DNA of 64,000 bases from Sphingobium lactosutens DS20 (GTDB lineage: Bacteria > Pseudomonadota > Alphaproteobacteria > Sphingomonadales > Sphingomonadaceae). The notes beneath the pieces are model-generated. The model saw only the letters and a list, made by a program, of their open reading frames with translations. It searched no databases and was not told the DNA's origin. The stretch spans positions 62,001 through 126,000 of the forward strand of contig NZ_ATDP01000110.1 of the NCBI RefSeq assembly GCF_000445105.1. The letters are read 5' to 3'. Of the stretch, positions 33,555 through 42,124 are shown one piece after another (position 1 is the first letter of the stretch; every line of letters begins with the position of its first letter). Made by a program: the position numbers and the translations under genes.

Positions 33555-33901
33555 TGTCTGAATGGGATCGCGATCGCGACTTGCTGGAGCTGATCATCGA
33601 ATTGATCGGTCATGTTCAACGTCGGGTGCCCAAATTGACGGCAGCAGATTTCCTGGTGGACAAGGACGAAATTGACCTGACAGCATTTCGTCTGCTTCAC
33701 ATTGGCGAAGCAACCAATAAGCTGTCGCCGGAGTTCAAAGCCCGATATCCTGCGATGCCTTGGGCTGATATCTACAGGATGCGCAACATCATCAGCCATG
33801 ATTATTTCGGCCTAGACCCGCATATTGTGTGGCAAACGGCGATGCATGGGATGGAGGAGCTGCTGGTGATATGCCGCGCGGAATTGAATAGCCTAAACTG
33901 A
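33554..33901 (+). CDS. hepT: HepT-like (DUF86) HEPN ribonuclease toxin
   Basis: A 115-residue all-helical HEPN protein. The RNase/AMPylation motif Rx4HxY is intact: Arg77, His82, Tyr84 in RNIISHDYF. Other DUF86 features are FRLLHIGEATNKLSPEFK and the closing helix. Family members cleave RNA and are silenced by MntA-mediated AMPylation of the motif Tyr. The gene is sandwiched by 1-nt overlaps with mntA and coaBC, so toxin, antitoxin and the CoA enzyme are one translation-coupled string. Confidence 0.88.
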   Translation: MSEWDRDRDLLELIIELIGHVQRRVPKLTAADFLVDKDEIDLTAFRLLHIGEATNKLSPEFKARYPAMPWADIYRMRNIISHDYFGLDPHIVWQTAMHGMEELLVICRAELNSLN

Positions 33902-35157
33902 TGCCCCAGCGCGTCCTCCTCATCGTCTCCGGCGGGATCGCTGCCTATAAGTCGCTCGAACTTGTGCGGCTGTTGCGCAAGCGCGGCATTGCGGTGCGGG
34001 CGGTGCTGACGCGGAGCGCCAAGCAATTCGTGACGCCGCTGTCGCTGGGCGTGTTGACCGAGGACCAGGTCTATGACGATCTGTTCGACCTGAAGGCCGA
34101 ATGCGAGATCGGGCATATCCAGCTCAGCCGTCAGGCCGATCTGGTGGTGGTCGCCCCCGCCACCGCCAATATCCTGGCCAAGATGGCGAACGGAATCGCG
34201 GACGATCTGGCGACGACGCTGCTGCTGGCCACAGACAAGCCGGTGCTGGCCGTGCCAGCAATGAATGTGCGCATGTGGCACCACAAGGCGACGCAGCGCA
34301 ATCTGGCTCAGCTGCGCGCCGATGGCGTGCATGTCATGGAGCCGGATGATGGCGAAATGGCGTGCGGCGAATATGGCAAGGGGCGACTGCCCGAGCCGGA
34401 GGCCATAGCGGTGGAAGTCGAGCGGCTGCTTGCCCTGCCGTCGCGGGCCGATCCGCTGGCCGGACAGCAGGACTTTATGGGCGACACGGGATCGCTGGCG
34501 GGACAGCATGTCCTGATCACCGCCGGGCCGACGCATGAGCCGATCGACCCGGTGCGCTACATCGCCAACCGGTCTTCGGGCAAACAGGGTTTCGCTATCG
34601 CCGCCGCCGCCGCGCGCGCTGGTGCCCGCGTGACGCTGGTCGCCGGACCGGTGCAATTGCAGACGCCGGCGGGCGTGATCCGAATCGACGTGGAGACAGC
34701 GCGGGAGATGCTGTCCGCCGTCGAAGCAGCGTTGCCGGCAGATGCCGCGATCATCGTCGCCGCCGTGGCCGACTGGCGTGTGGCCGACGCTGCCGGGCAG
34801 AAGATCAAGAAGGATGGATCAGGCCAGCCCGCCCCCCTTGCCTTGGTAGAAAATCCCGACATTCTCGCCACGCTGGGGCATCATGCTCAACGACCAAAGC
34901 TGCTGGTCGGTTTTGCCGCCGAGACGGAAAAGGTCGCGGACCATGCGCAGGCCAAGCTGGCGAAGAAAGGCGCGGACTGGATCGTCGCCAATGACGTGTC
35001 CGGCGCTCCGGGCGAAAGCGTGATGGGCGGCGAGGACAATGCCGTGCAGATTGTCAGTGCGCAGGGCATCGAATGCTGGCCGCGCCTGCCCAAGCACGCC
35101 GTCGCCGACAAACTCATTGCAAAGGTTGCCCATGCCCTCTCCCCTTCCGCCGATTGA
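33901..35157 (+). CDS. coaBC: Bifunctional CoaBC (phosphopantothenoylcysteine decarboxylase/synthetase)
   Basis: Catalyses two central steps of coenzyme A synthesis. N-terminal CoaC half (1-190): [43 protein letters not shown] and the flap around [14 protein letters not shown] with its active Cys. C-terminal CoaB half: [27 protein letters not shown] and VANDVSG. Full length at 418 residues. ATG 33901 shares a base with the hepT stop. The 3' end overlaps dut by 26 nt. Confidence 0.97.
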   Translation: MPQRVLLIVSGGIAAYKSLELVRLLRKRGIAVRAVLTRSAKQFVTPLSLGVLTEDQVYDDLFDLKAECEIGHIQLSRQADLVVVAPATANILAKMANGIADDLATTLLLATDKPVLAVPAMNVRMWHHKATQRNLAQLRADGVHVMEPDDGEMACGEYGKGRLPEPEAIAVEVERLLALPSRADPLAGQQDFMGDTGSLAGQHVLITAGPTHEPIDPVRYIANRSSGKQGFAIAAAAARAGARVTLVAGPVQLQTPAGVIRIDVETAREMLSAVEAALPADAAIIVAAVADWRVADAAGQKIKKDGSGQPAPLALVENPDILATLGHHAQRPKLLVGFAAETEKVADHAQAKLAKKGADWIVANDVSGAPGESVMGGEDNAVQIVSAQGIECWPRLPKHAVADKLIAKVAHALSPSAD

Positions 35158-35587
35158 AATACGGATCAAGCGCCTGCCGCATGGGGAAGGCTTGCCATTG
35201 CCTGTCTACGCCACCGCGCAGGCGGCGGGCATGGACGTGGTTTCGGCCGAGGATTTGATCCTGCCGCCAGGCGGACGCCATGCGGTCGCCACCGGCTTTG
35301 CCATGGCGATACCCGAAGGCTATGAAATACAGGCCCGCCCGCGATCTGGCCTGGCGCTCAAACATGGCATCGGCCTGCCCAACAGTCCCGGAACGATCGA
35401 CGCCGATTATCGGGGCGAGGTGAAGGTCATCCTCATCAACTTTAGCGACCAGCCCTTTGCCATCGCGCGCGGCGACCGGATCGCCCAGCTGGTGGTCGCG
35501 CCGGTCCAGCTTGCCAGTTTCGTCCAGGTCGATAGTCTGGACGATACCGCCCGCGGACAGGGCGGCTTTGGTTCGACGGGAGTGTGA
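35132..35587 (+). CDS. dut: Deoxyuridine 5'-triphosphate nucleotidohydrolase
   Basis: Trimeric dUTPase that removes dUTP and supplies dUMP. All five motifs are present in 151 residues: [11 protein letters not shown] (1), [14 protein letters not shown] (2), [17 protein letters not shown] (3), [11 protein letters not shown] (4) and [10 protein letters not shown] (5). ATG 35132 lies 26 nt inside coaBC, the usual coaBC-dut overlap arrangement. Confidence 0.97.
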   Translation: MPSPLPPIEIRIKRLPHGEGLPLPVYATAQAAGMDVVSAEDLILPPGGRHAVATGFAMAIPEGYEIQARPRSGLALKHGIGLPNSPGTIDADYRGEVKVILINFSDQPFAIARGDRIAQLVVAPVQLASFVQVDSLDDTARGQGGFGSTGV

Positions 35588-35591
35588 CGCC

Positions 35592-35996
35592 ATGACCATC
35601 CTGCTTTCCCTGATGTTGGCGGCGACGCCCGCACCAGCCGCGATGCCGCCAATGCCGCAGGATTTGAGCCAGGTGCCGGTGATCGAAGGATGGCTGGGCC
35701 GGAAAATTTCGCCGCGCTGGTCAGAGGATGTGGCGCGGCAATATCGCAAGGGGAAATGTTCTGGCGCGGTGCCCTTCGAGGGGTCCCACCTGCTGGAAAT
35801 CGACATGCTGTTCCTGCTGTCTGGCGACGGCAAGCCTTTGAAGGTCGCGCCGGTCAATGCGCACTGTCCCGAGGTAGAGCAGTTTATCAGCAATCGCATT
35901 TTGGGATCGCTGCGCGGATCCTTCCCCAAGAGCGGATCGGCCGAGCCGCAATGGATGCGATCGCAGGTGCGTTTCCTCTGGTCGGACGCGCCGTGA
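35592..35996 (+). CDS. Secreted protein of unknown function
   Basis: A 134-residue product with a short signal peptide (MTILLSLMLAATPAPAA) and a globular part containing VIEGWLGRKISPRWSEDVAR, two cysteines (KGKCSGAVPF and NAHCPEVEQF) that could form a disulphide, and FLLSGDGKPLKVAPVNA. I do not recognise a family. It starts 4 nt after dut and overlaps the next gene by 4 nt (GTGA), so it is part of the coaBC-dut operon. Confidence 0.7.
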   Translation: MTILLSLMLAATPAPAAMPPMPQDLSQVPVIEGWLGRKISPRWSEDVARQYRKGKCSGAVPFEGSHLLEIDMLFLLSGDGKPLKVAPVNAHCPEVEQFISNRILGSLRGSFPKSGSAEPQWMRSQVRFLWSDAP

Positions 35997-36760
35997 CGCT
36001 GACCGACGCGCAACTGGATCGCTACGCCCGGCATATCGTCCTGCGGGAAATCGGGGGCGCGGGACAGATGCGGCTGCTGGGTGCGGATGTGGCCGTGATC
36101 GGCGCGGGCGGGATCGGCAGCCCCGCGATCCTGTACCTGGCGGCTGCGGGCGTCGGCACGATCCGCGTGATCGACGATGACGCCGTTGCCTTGTCCAACC
36201 TGCAACGACAGGTGTTGTTCGGCACGGACGATGTAGGGACGCCTAAGGCCGAAGCGGCGATGGCGGCGGTGGCGCGGATCAACCCCGACGTCAAGCTGAT
36301 CCCCATCAACGCGCGGATCGATCCCGACAACGCCGGCTTGATGCTGCGCGACGCCGATGTGGTGCTGGACGGGAGCGACAATTTCGCGACCCGCCTGACC
36401 GTGGCCGACGCCGCGCAGCGGTTGCGCATTCCGCTGGTATCGGCGGCCGTCGGCCCATTTGAAGGACAGATCGCGACCTATCGGGGATGGGAGGCGGACA
36501 AACCCTGCTATCGTTGTCTGGTGGGTGATCCGCAGGACGCGCCGGAACGTAATTGCGCCGAAACCGGCGTCATCGGCGCGCTGACCGGCACGATCGGCAG
36601 CCTGGCGGCACTGGAGACGATCCGCGCGCTTGTGCCGTTCGGGACGGACATGGCGGGCAAATTGCTGATCGCCGATCTTCTGACGATGCGCTTTCGCACT
36701 CTGGATGTCGCCAAGGACCCGGCCTGCTCGGGATGCGCGATGGAAATATGCGCGCCCTGA
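35993..36760 (+). CDS. E1-like adenylyltransferase of the MoeB/ThiF/HesA family
   Basis: Adenylates the C-terminal Gly of a ubiquitin-like sulphur carrier. The 255 residues have ARHIVLREIGGAGQ (12-25), nucleotide-binding GAGGIGS (37-43), DDDAVALSNLQRQVLF, DGSDNFATR, a catalytic-type Cys188 (ERNCAETGV) and two zinc CxxC pairs (172-175 and 245-248). MoeB and ThiF cannot be told apart by eye, and no MoaD or ThiS is adjacent. GTG 35993 overlaps the previous stop. The dsrE-like gene downstream overlaps by 13 nt. Confidence 0.9.
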   Translation: MTLTDAQLDRYARHIVLREIGGAGQMRLLGADVAVIGAGGIGSPAILYLAAAGVGTIRVIDDDAVALSNLQRQVLFGTDDVGTPKAEAAMAAVARINPDVKLIPINARIDPDNAGLMLRDADVVLDGSDNFATRLTVADAAQRLRIPLVSAAVGPFEGQIATYRGWEADKPCYRCLVGDPQDAPERNCAETGVIGALTGTIGSLAALETIRALVPFGTDMAGKLLIADLLTMRFRTLDVAKDPACSGCAMEICAP

Positions 36761-37113
36761 CCATCATCGTCGCGACACCGGACCCGGAGCGTTTTCGTGG
36801 CGCGCTGATGCTGGCGGCGGCGCAGGCGGCGCTGGGCGGGGCGGCGCGGATATTCCTGCAACTGGATGCAGTCGCTCTGCTTCGTTCCCCTGTCGCAGCG
36901 CCGCGTGACGCCGGGCATGAGGCGGCAGGACTCCCGCCGCTCAAGAATTTGCTGGAAGAGGCGATTTCGCTTGGCGTCCATTTGAGCGCCTGCCAAAGCG
37001 GGATGAGCCTGGCGGGCCTCAGCATCGCTGATCTTCCCGCCGGGACCGACGTCACCGGGCCGATCGCCCTGTTGCAGAAGCTGAACGAGGATGAGCGGCT
37101 GGTCTTCGCCTGA
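36748..37113 (+). CDS. DsrE-family small protein
   Basis: A 121-residue DsrE/TusD-like protein. LTIIVATPDPERFRGALMLA (4-23) and an acceptor-like Cys82 in LSACQSGMSLAG fit the family, whose members pass persulphide sulphur between partners. It overlaps the E1-like gene by 13 nt, so a shared role in sulphur transfer is a reasonable guess but not shown. It is the last gene of the coaBC-dut run; a convergent operon ends 6 nt away. Confidence 0.8.
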   Translation: MRALTIIVATPDPERFRGALMLAAAQAALGGAARIFLQLDAVALLRSPVAAPRDAGHEAAGLPPLKNLLEEAISLGVHLSACQSGMSLAGLSIADLPAGTDVTGPIALLQKLNEDERLVFA

Positions 37114-37118
37114 AGCGT

Positions 37119-37295
37119 TCAGCGCAGGATCGGCAGGCGCCAATGGAGACGCGGCGGCCGGGCGTGGGCGACGGGGCCGGCCGATACGGCCTCGGCCCGC
37201 CAGCCCAGCGCCGACGGCAGCACTCCGACATGCGCCGCGCCCCATAGTGCGGCAAGGCACATCAGGATCGCCGCACTGGCGCGCACCAGCCTCAT
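37119..37295 (-). CDS. Small putative secreted or membrane protein
   Basis: A 58-residue reading frame starting MRLVRASAAILMCLAALWGA, a good signal or anchor segment, followed by a Pro/Arg-rich tail (HARPPRLHWRLPILR). Its ATG overlaps the XRE gene stop (ATGA), which supports real coupled translation. I know no family. Its stop lies 6 nt from the convergent dsrE-like gene. Confidence 0.45.
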   Translation of the reverse strand: MRLVRASAAILMCLAALWGAAHVGVLPSALGWRAEAVSAGPVAHARPPRLHWRLPILR

Positions 37296-37501
37296 TCCCC
37301 CGCTCCTTCTTCGTCGCGCAGGAAAATATCCTCAATGCGCAGTGCAAACACGTCGGCGATGCGAAAGGCAAGCGGGAGCGAGGGATCATATTTCCCGGTT
37401 TCGATCGCGTTGACGCTTTGGCGCGAAATGCCGAGCCGGGAGGCGAGTTCGCCCTGGCTCCAGTCGCGCTCGGCCCGCAGCAGCTTGAGCCGGTTCTTCA
37501 T
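37292..37501 (-). CDS. XRE/Cro-type compact transcriptional regulator
   Basis: The 69 residues are a single helix-turn-helix: MKNRLKLLRAERDWSQGELA, SRLGISRQSVNAIETGKYDP, then FRIADVFALRIEDIF. This is the YozG/Cro-C1 small-regulator type usually paired with an adjacent membrane protein. ATG 37501 overlaps the stop of the upstream membrane-protein gene by 4 nt. Repeated TTGACAT sites upstream of that gene are likely operators. Confidence 0.9.
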   Translation of the reverse strand: MKNRLKLLRAERDWSQGELASRLGISRQSVNAIETGKYDPSLPLAFRIADVFALRIEDIFLRDEEGAGE

Positions 37502-38085
37502 GCCCGCGCCCAGGTCAGGCAACGCGACACGCCGATGGCGATGACGAAAACGGGAATGGCGGCCCAAGCGGGGACATGGGGGACGAGCCGGAATTGTTCG
37601 AGGAATCCCCAGACCGTAGCGAGAACCAGCAAGGCCCCGGTGCCGAACAGCGCGGATTGCGCCAATTTGAGGCGCAGATATTCATCCTTCTCCTCGATCA
37701 GCAGCCGCGCCATGGCAAAGACCATCGCCAAGGCGCCAAGGGCCGGCAACAGGGCTAGACCCCACAGCACCGCGCCGGCCGGGGCCCAGTTTTTATAGGC
37801 ATAGACCGCCAGGAACAGACCCAGCGTGTAGAAAAGGCTGCCCGCCACCATCCGGCGATTATAGCGCCGCATTGCAGGCGACAGATTGCCTTCGACCCGC
37901 GCCGACCGCTCCGCGGCCCGGACGATCGGAATGGTCATTCCGGTGGCCGTCAGCATGACCGCCAGCGTCCCGGCCCAACTCAGGTCGAATTTGTGGATGA
38001 CCAGCGCCGCGACGATCATCGCGCCGCAAAAGGCGAGGCACCAGAGCAGGACGGGGTGGCGTGAGCGAGCGTGAACGGAGTGCAT
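37498..38085 (-). CDS. Membrane protein paired with XRE regulator
   Basis: A 195-residue protein with four or five membrane segments (about 12-30, 38-54, 82-96, 101-125, 143-158) and a central basic loop (ERSARVEGNLSPAMRRYNRR). It resembles the DUF2178-like proteins that accompany small XRE regulators, but that is recognition of the layout rather than of motifs. It is first gene of a three-gene coupled operon. AGGAG at 38093-38097 precedes ATG 38085. Confidence 0.75.
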   Translation of the reverse strand: MHSVHARSRHPVLLWCLAFCGAMIVAALVIHKFDLSWAGTLAVMLTATGMTIPIVRAAERSARVEGNLSPAMRRYNRRMVAGSLFYTLGLFLAVYAYKNWAPAGAVLWGLALLPALGALAMVFAMARLLIEEKDEYLRLKLAQSALFGTGALLVLATVWGFLEQFRLVPHVPAWAAIPVFVIAIGVSRCLTWARA

Positions 38086-38097
38086 GGCAAAGCTCCT

Positions 38098-38158
38098 TTG
38101 ACATAATGTAAAGCGTCATTGACATAGCTAGGGACTTTTTGTCAAGGATAGTTGACAT
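38098..38158 (-). promoter_or_regulatory. Repeated TTGACAT operator array upstream of the XRE operon
   Basis: TTGACAT occurs three times in the same orientation at 38098, 38119 and 38152, and an inverted TGTCAA lies at 38140-38145. The last two make a perfect inverted repeat, TGTCAA-ggatag-TTGACA (38140-38157). The 21-nt spacing of the first two copies puts them on the same DNA face. The array lies directly before the operon encoding its own small regulator, so autoregulation is likely. Confidence 0.7.
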
Positions 38159-38226
38159 CCCTGTCGCTGACCTGCCCATCTTCTTCCTGCTCGACTTGGG
38201 TCCGGACAGGACGCTAAGAAGGGCGC

Positions 38227-38901
38227 ATGATGAAGCTCTTTATCGGCAACAAGGCCTATTCCAGCTGGTCGCTGCGCGGCTGGCTGGCGTGCAAATTATC
38301 GGGCCTCCCCTTTGAAGAAGTGGTGGTGCCGCTCTATGACCAGGCATGGGAGAAGCGGCGCGAGGGCGACGAGTTCGCGCCATCGTCGGGCAAGGTGCCG
38401 ATATTGTGGGATGGCGACGACATCGTCGTGTGGGACAGCTTGGCCATCGTTGAATATCTGAATGAAAAGAGCGGCGGCGACCGCTTCTGGCCGGCGGACC
38501 CCGCGCCACGCGCCATGGCCCGGTCGATGGCGGCGGAGATGCACAGCAGCTTTGCCGCGCTACGCCGCGAGCACAGCATGAACATCCGCCAGATCTACGA
38601 TCCTGTCCCGCCATCGGATGGCGTCGCGCAGGATATAGCGCGCATCATGGAATTATGGGCGCAGGCGCGCGCGCGGTATGGCGGCGAAGGCGACTTCCTG
38701 TTCGGCGAATTTGGCGCAGCCGACATCATGTTCGCGCCGGTCGTGACTCGCTTCATCACCTATCAGTTGCGCGTTGCCCGTTTCGCCCAAGGCTATATGC
38801 AGGCGATCATCGCTCATCCCTGGATGCAGGAATGGATCGGCGGTGCGCAGGCGGAGGATTGGGTCATCGACCGTTTCGAAGGCCCGCCGCAGACGGTGTG
38901 A
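38227..38901 (+). CDS. Glutathione S-transferase family protein
   Basis: Two-domain GST of 224 residues. The N-terminal thioredoxin-like half has IGNKAYSSWSLRGWLACKL (5-23), with a catalytic Ser in the SSWSLR motif as in the zeta/omega-like bacterial group, and GKVPILWDGDDIVVWDSLAI (glutathione-binding cis-Pro and Asp-Ser). A C-terminal helical half follows to FEGPPQTV. Substrate unknown. ATG 38227 or the next ATG 38230. A gene for a one-helix protein follows after 2 nt. Confidence 0.9.
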   Translation: MMKLFIGNKAYSSWSLRGWLACKLSGLPFEEVVVPLYDQAWEKRREGDEFAPSSGKVPILWDGDDIVVWDSLAIVEYLNEKSGGDRFWPADPAPRAMARSMAAEMHSSFAALRREHSMNIRQIYDPVPPSDGVAQDIARIMELWAQARARYGGEGDFLFGEFGAADIMFAPVVTRFITYQLRVARFAQGYMQAIIAHPWMQEWIGGAQAEDWVIDRFEGPPQTV

Positions 38902-38903
38902 CG

Positions 38904-39566
38904 ATGACGGACGAATCGGAAACGACCGGCGAAACGGCCAAGGAAGCGCGTGCCAAGGAGGCCGCCGCGATAAGGCGGCGCTGGATCACGCTGGGCGAAG
39001 GCATCGCGGTGCTGGCGGTAACGATCTCGGCGATGACGCTCTATATCAACTGGTCGGACAAGCAGGACCGGCGCGCCGAAAAGACGGCGGAAAGCCAGGC
39101 GGCATCCGTCCGCGCGGCGCGGCTGGTGCTGCACGCCGATTCGGTCGAGGGCGACCGCATTCGCCTCCGCCCGACCGACCCTCGCCAGGTCGTGCAGAGC
39201 CAGACTATCCTGTTCCCCAAGGCGCTGGAGCTGACGCCAGTCGATACCACCGGCGAGCCGCGCATTGAGGCGGACTGGTTCGCCAATCCCCTGAAGCGCG
39301 CGCGCGAGCAGGCGAAGCTGCCCGATGACAGCGTGGGCGACGAAAAGCTGCCCGTGGCGATCATCACCCGCTTCGTCATCGACGGTGAACCGCATGAGAG
39401 CGCGGCGCTCTACGATATTGGCTATGGCATTACCGGCCGCTGGTTGGCGGGGCATCGGTTGAGCCTGCGGGGTCTATCGCTGGTGAATGCCGTCACGGTC
39501 GCGGGCGCGCAAAAGGCGCTGGACCGGCGTTGGGCGGGGATGCCGGCGGGGCGATCCGTCCAATAA
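38904..39566 (+). CDS. Single-pass membrane protein of unknown function
   Basis: The 220 residues start with an acidic/alanine-rich cytoplasmic tail, then one membrane helix (ITLGEGIAVLAVTISAMTLY, about 28-47), a charged coiled stretch (SDKQDRRAEKTAESQAAS) and a beta-rich domain (LRPTDPRQVVQSQTILFPK, VAIITRFVIDG). No family recognised. Two nt after the GST gene, so co-transcribed. Confidence 0.75.
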   Translation: MTDESETTGETAKEARAKEAAAIRRRWITLGEGIAVLAVTISAMTLYINWSDKQDRRAEKTAESQAASVRAARLVLHADSVEGDRIRLRPTDPRQVVQSQTILFPKALELTPVDTTGEPRIEADWFANPLKRAREQAKLPDDSVGDEKLPVAIITRFVIDGEPHESAALYDIGYGITGRWLAGHRLSLRGLSLVNAVTVAGAQKALDRRWAGMPAGRSVQ

Positions 39567-39577
39567 CCGCGCGCCCA

Positions 39578-39608
39578 TGAAAAAGGGGCCACCTTGCGGC
39601 CGCCCCTT
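39578..39608 (-). terminator. Terminator of ndk
   Basis: Read leftwards, AAGGGGC-GGCCGCAAGGTG-GCCCCTTTTT gives a GC stem with a small internal mismatch followed by five T. It lies 28 nt past the ndk stop and may also slow the convergent transcript. Confidence 0.65.
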
Positions 39609-39635
39609 GTTCATCCCGATCGGGTCAGGCGTCGA

Positions 39636-40058
39636 TCAGCCGACGATTTCTTCGGGCTTAAAGAAATAGGCGATTTCGATCGCGGCATTTTCCTCACTGT
39701 CCGACCCATGGACCGAATTGGCTTCGATCGATTCGGCATAATCCTTGCGGATCGTGCCTTCGTCTGCGTTGGCGGGGTTGGTGGCGCCCATGATGTCGCG
39801 GTTGCGCTTCACGGCGTCCTCGCCTTCCAGCACCTGCACGACCACCGGGCCGGAGATCATGAAGGCGACCAGGTCGGCGAAGAAGGGGCGCTCCTTGTGG
39901 ACGGCGTAAAAGCCCTCGGCCTGTTCGCGGCTCATACGGATACGCTTGGAAGCGACGACGCGCAGGCCCGCATCTTCCAGCTTCTTGGTGACCGCTCCGG
40001 TCAGGTTGCGACGGGTCGCGTCGGGCTTGATGATCGAAAAGGTGCGCGTGACGGCCAT
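39636..40058 (-). CDS. ndk: Nucleoside diphosphate kinase
   Basis: Balances NTP pools by transferring the gamma phosphate through a phospho-His. The 140 residues contain [19 protein letters not shown] (5-23), the [18 protein letters not shown] region, [17 protein letters not shown], and active-site His in [12 protein letters not shown] (about 117). ATG 40058 (MAVTRTF) is the family start. Confidence 0.97.
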   Translation of the reverse strand: MAVTRTFSIIKPDATRRNLTGAVTKKLEDAGLRVVASKRIRMSREQAEGFYAVHKERPFFADLVAFMISGPVVVQVLEGEDAVKRNRDIMGATNPANADEGTIRKDYAESIEANSVHGSDSEENAAIEIAYFFKPEEIVG

Positions 40059-40142
40059 GGCCCTCGAAACTCCGGATTGTTGGAAAGTTGCGCGCCCTTT
40101 AGACGCGGGCGGCGCGGGCTGCAAGAGGGGGTGGCGTCAGCA

Positions 40143-40172
40143 GATGGGTTCCCGCTTTCGTGGGAATGACGG
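40143..40172. repeat. Solitary half of the island-type hairpin repeat
   Basis: GATGGGTTCCCGCTTTCGTG followed by GGAATGACGG differs from 9551-9580 at three positions. The inverted left partner is absent, so it is a single hairpin. It lies in the ndk-holC gap. Confidence 0.7.
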
Positions 40173-40236
40173 GCTGGGTGGGAAGTGGACATGCCGCTCC
40201 CGTTTGCCCATCCTTCTGACTGCCAGGCGCCCGCGC

Positions 40237-40674
40237 CTACGGCCCCTGCACCCATTTCCGTCCCTCCTGCCGCCAGAAGCGCGGTTCGACGCCCTCCGCC
40301 TTGCTGAGCGTGCGCCAGCTTGTCCGGGCGCCGTCGATGGTTTCGGCGTCGAAGAAATAGAAGGCGCGATCGAAGCCCAGCGCCTCCTCGCGCCACAGGC
40401 CGTCGGCAAGCGCGATGTGGCGCGCGCCATTGCCCGCATTGCAGGCGTCGCTCAGGAGGATCGGCTGGTGCGCCTCCCCGCCTTCGCCGGCGCGACCATG
40501 GGCAAGGAAGCTTTCGGGCGGCCCCGCCCACAGGCCCTGCGAAATGCGGTCGAGCCGGTCGCCCTCCCCCGCCACCACCAGCAACCGCGCGCCCATCGCC
40601 AGAATGCGCCCGGCGATCGCGGACAACACCTGTTCGACCGGATCGCGGCTCAGCTGGTAGAAGTCGACCTGCAT
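40237..40674 (-). CDS. holC: DNA polymerase III chi subunit HolC
   Basis: Clamp-loader accessory protein linking the replisome to SSB. The 145 residues open MQVDFYQLSRDPVEQVLSAI and include RLLVVAGEGDRLDRISQGLW, ESFLAHGRAG and QPILLSDA, the HolC pattern. It follows pepA by 10 nt, the same pepA-holC pairing seen in enterics. Confidence 0.92.
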   Translation of the reverse strand: MQVDFYQLSRDPVEQVLSAIAGRILAMGARLLVVAGEGDRLDRISQGLWAGPPESFLAHGRAGEGGEAHQPILLSDACNAGNGARHIALADGLWREEALGFDRAFYFFDAETIDGARTSWRTLSKAEGVEPRFWRQEGRKWVQGP

Positions 40675-40684
40675 CGCCTGCGCG

Positions 40685-42124
40685 TCAGCGTTCGAACCGG
40701 TCCGTCACGAACCGGTCGAGCAGGCGCACGCCATAGCCGGTCGCGCCCTTGTCCCATGTCGCGCCGGGCTTGTCGGACCAGACCATGCCGGCAATGTCGA
40801 GATGCGCCCATTTGACGCCTTCGTCGACGAACCGCTTGATGAACTGGGCGGCGGTGATCGACCCGGCATAGCGCGGGCCGATATTCTTCATGTCGGCGAT
40901 GGGGCTGTCGAGCAGCTTGTCATAGGCGTCGGACAGCGGGAAGCGCCACAGCTTTTCCCCCACGCTCTGCCCAGCCTTCGCCAGCGCGTCGGCGAGCGCG
41001 TCGTCATTGGCGAAGAGGCCGCCATGTTCATGGCCCAGCGCGACGATCATCGCGCCGGTCAGCGTCGCCAGGTCGACGATCATGTCGGGATTATAGGTTT
41101 TCTGAGCCCAGGTGACGGCGTCGCACAGCACCAGCCGCCCTTCGGCATCGGTGTTGAGCACTTCGATCGTCTGGCCCGACATGGAGGTGACGACATCCCC
41201 CGGCCGCTGCGCATTGCCGTCGGGCATATTTTCAACAAGGCCGCAAATGCCCACGACCCGCGCCTTCGCCTTGCGCCCGGCCAGCGCCTTCATCGCGCCC
41301 GCGACAGCGCCCGCGCCGCCCATGTCCCACTTCATGTCCTCCATGCCCGCGCCGGGCTTGAGCGAGATGCCGCCGGTATCGAAGGTCACGCCCTTGCCGA
41401 TGAAGACCAGCGGCTTGTCCTGCGCGCCGTCGGTGCCGTCCCATTCCATCGCCAGCAGGCGCGGTTCGCGCACCGAACCCTGCGCGACGCCCAGCAAGGC
41501 GCCCATGCCAAGCTGCGTCATCGCATCCTTGTCGAGCACGGTGAGCTTGACGCCCAGCTGTTCGAGATGACGGCAGCGTTCGACGAAGCTTTCGGGATAG
41601 AGGATGTTGGCGGGTTCGGCGACCAGTTCGCGGGTGAAGGCGACGCCATCTGCGAGCGCGGCCTGCCGTTCCCAGGCGGCGTCGGCATCGCCGGCAACGA
41701 TAGTGATGGCCTTGAGCGTGGGCTTGGCCTTTTCACTCTGGCGCGTGCGGTACGTGTCGAAGCGCCAGCTGCGCAGGCGCGCACCAAAGGCCAGCGTGGC
41801 GGCCGCCCCACCGCCCAGGCCTTCCACCGCCGCATGGGTCGCGCCACTGGTCGCCAGTTTCGCCACCAGCGCGCCGCCGGCCTTTTCCAGATCCTGGTCG
41901 CCGCCCGCCCCGGTGCCGATCAGCAGGACACGAATGGTCCGGCCGCCTTCTTCGGCGAAACTTTCAAAGCTGCTGCCTGCCTCACCGCTAAAGCGCGAGG
42001 CCGTCGCGCCCGCCGACAAAGTCGATGCGGCCGACAGCGGCAGAGCATCAAGCCCGCCCTTGGCAACGGCCAGGACCAGGGTGTCGGCGGCTTCGGGGCG
42101 GGTCGGGCTGAATTGGATATCCAT
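40685..42124 (-). CDS. pepA: Leucyl aminopeptidase PepA (M17)
   Basis: Two-metal hexameric aminopeptidase. The 479 residues have an N-terminal macro-like domain and a catalytic domain with FIGKGVTFDTGGISLKPG (metal Lys/Asp), WDMGGAGAV, and the M17 signature NTDAEGRLVL followed by DAVTWAQK. ATG 42124 is the family start; the frame stays open far beyond it, antisense to lptD, which is a composition effect. It is divergent from lptD with 198 nt between. Confidence 0.96.
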   Translation of the reverse strand: MDIQFSPTRPEAADTLVLAVAKGGLDALPLSAASTLSAGATASRFSGEAGSSFESFAEEGGRTIRVLLIGTGAGGDQDLEKAGGALVAKLATSGATHAAVEGLGGGAAATLAFGARLRSWRFDTYRTRQSEKAKPTLKAITIVAGDADAAWERQAALADGVAFTRELVAEPANILYPESFVERCRHLEQLGVKLTVLDKDAMTQLGMGALLGVAQGSVREPRLLAMEWDGTDGAQDKPLVFIGKGVTFDTGGISLKPGAGMEDMKWDMGGAGAVAGAMKALAGRKAKARVVGICGLVENMPDGNAQRPGDVVTSMSGQTIEVLNTDAEGRLVLCDAVTWAQKTYNPDMIVDLATLTGAMIVALGHEHGGLFANDDALADALAKAGQSVGEKLWRFPLSDAYDKLLDSPIADMKNIGPRYAGSITAAQFIKRFVDEGVKWAHLDIAGMVWSDKPGATWDKGATGYGVRLLDRFVTDRFER

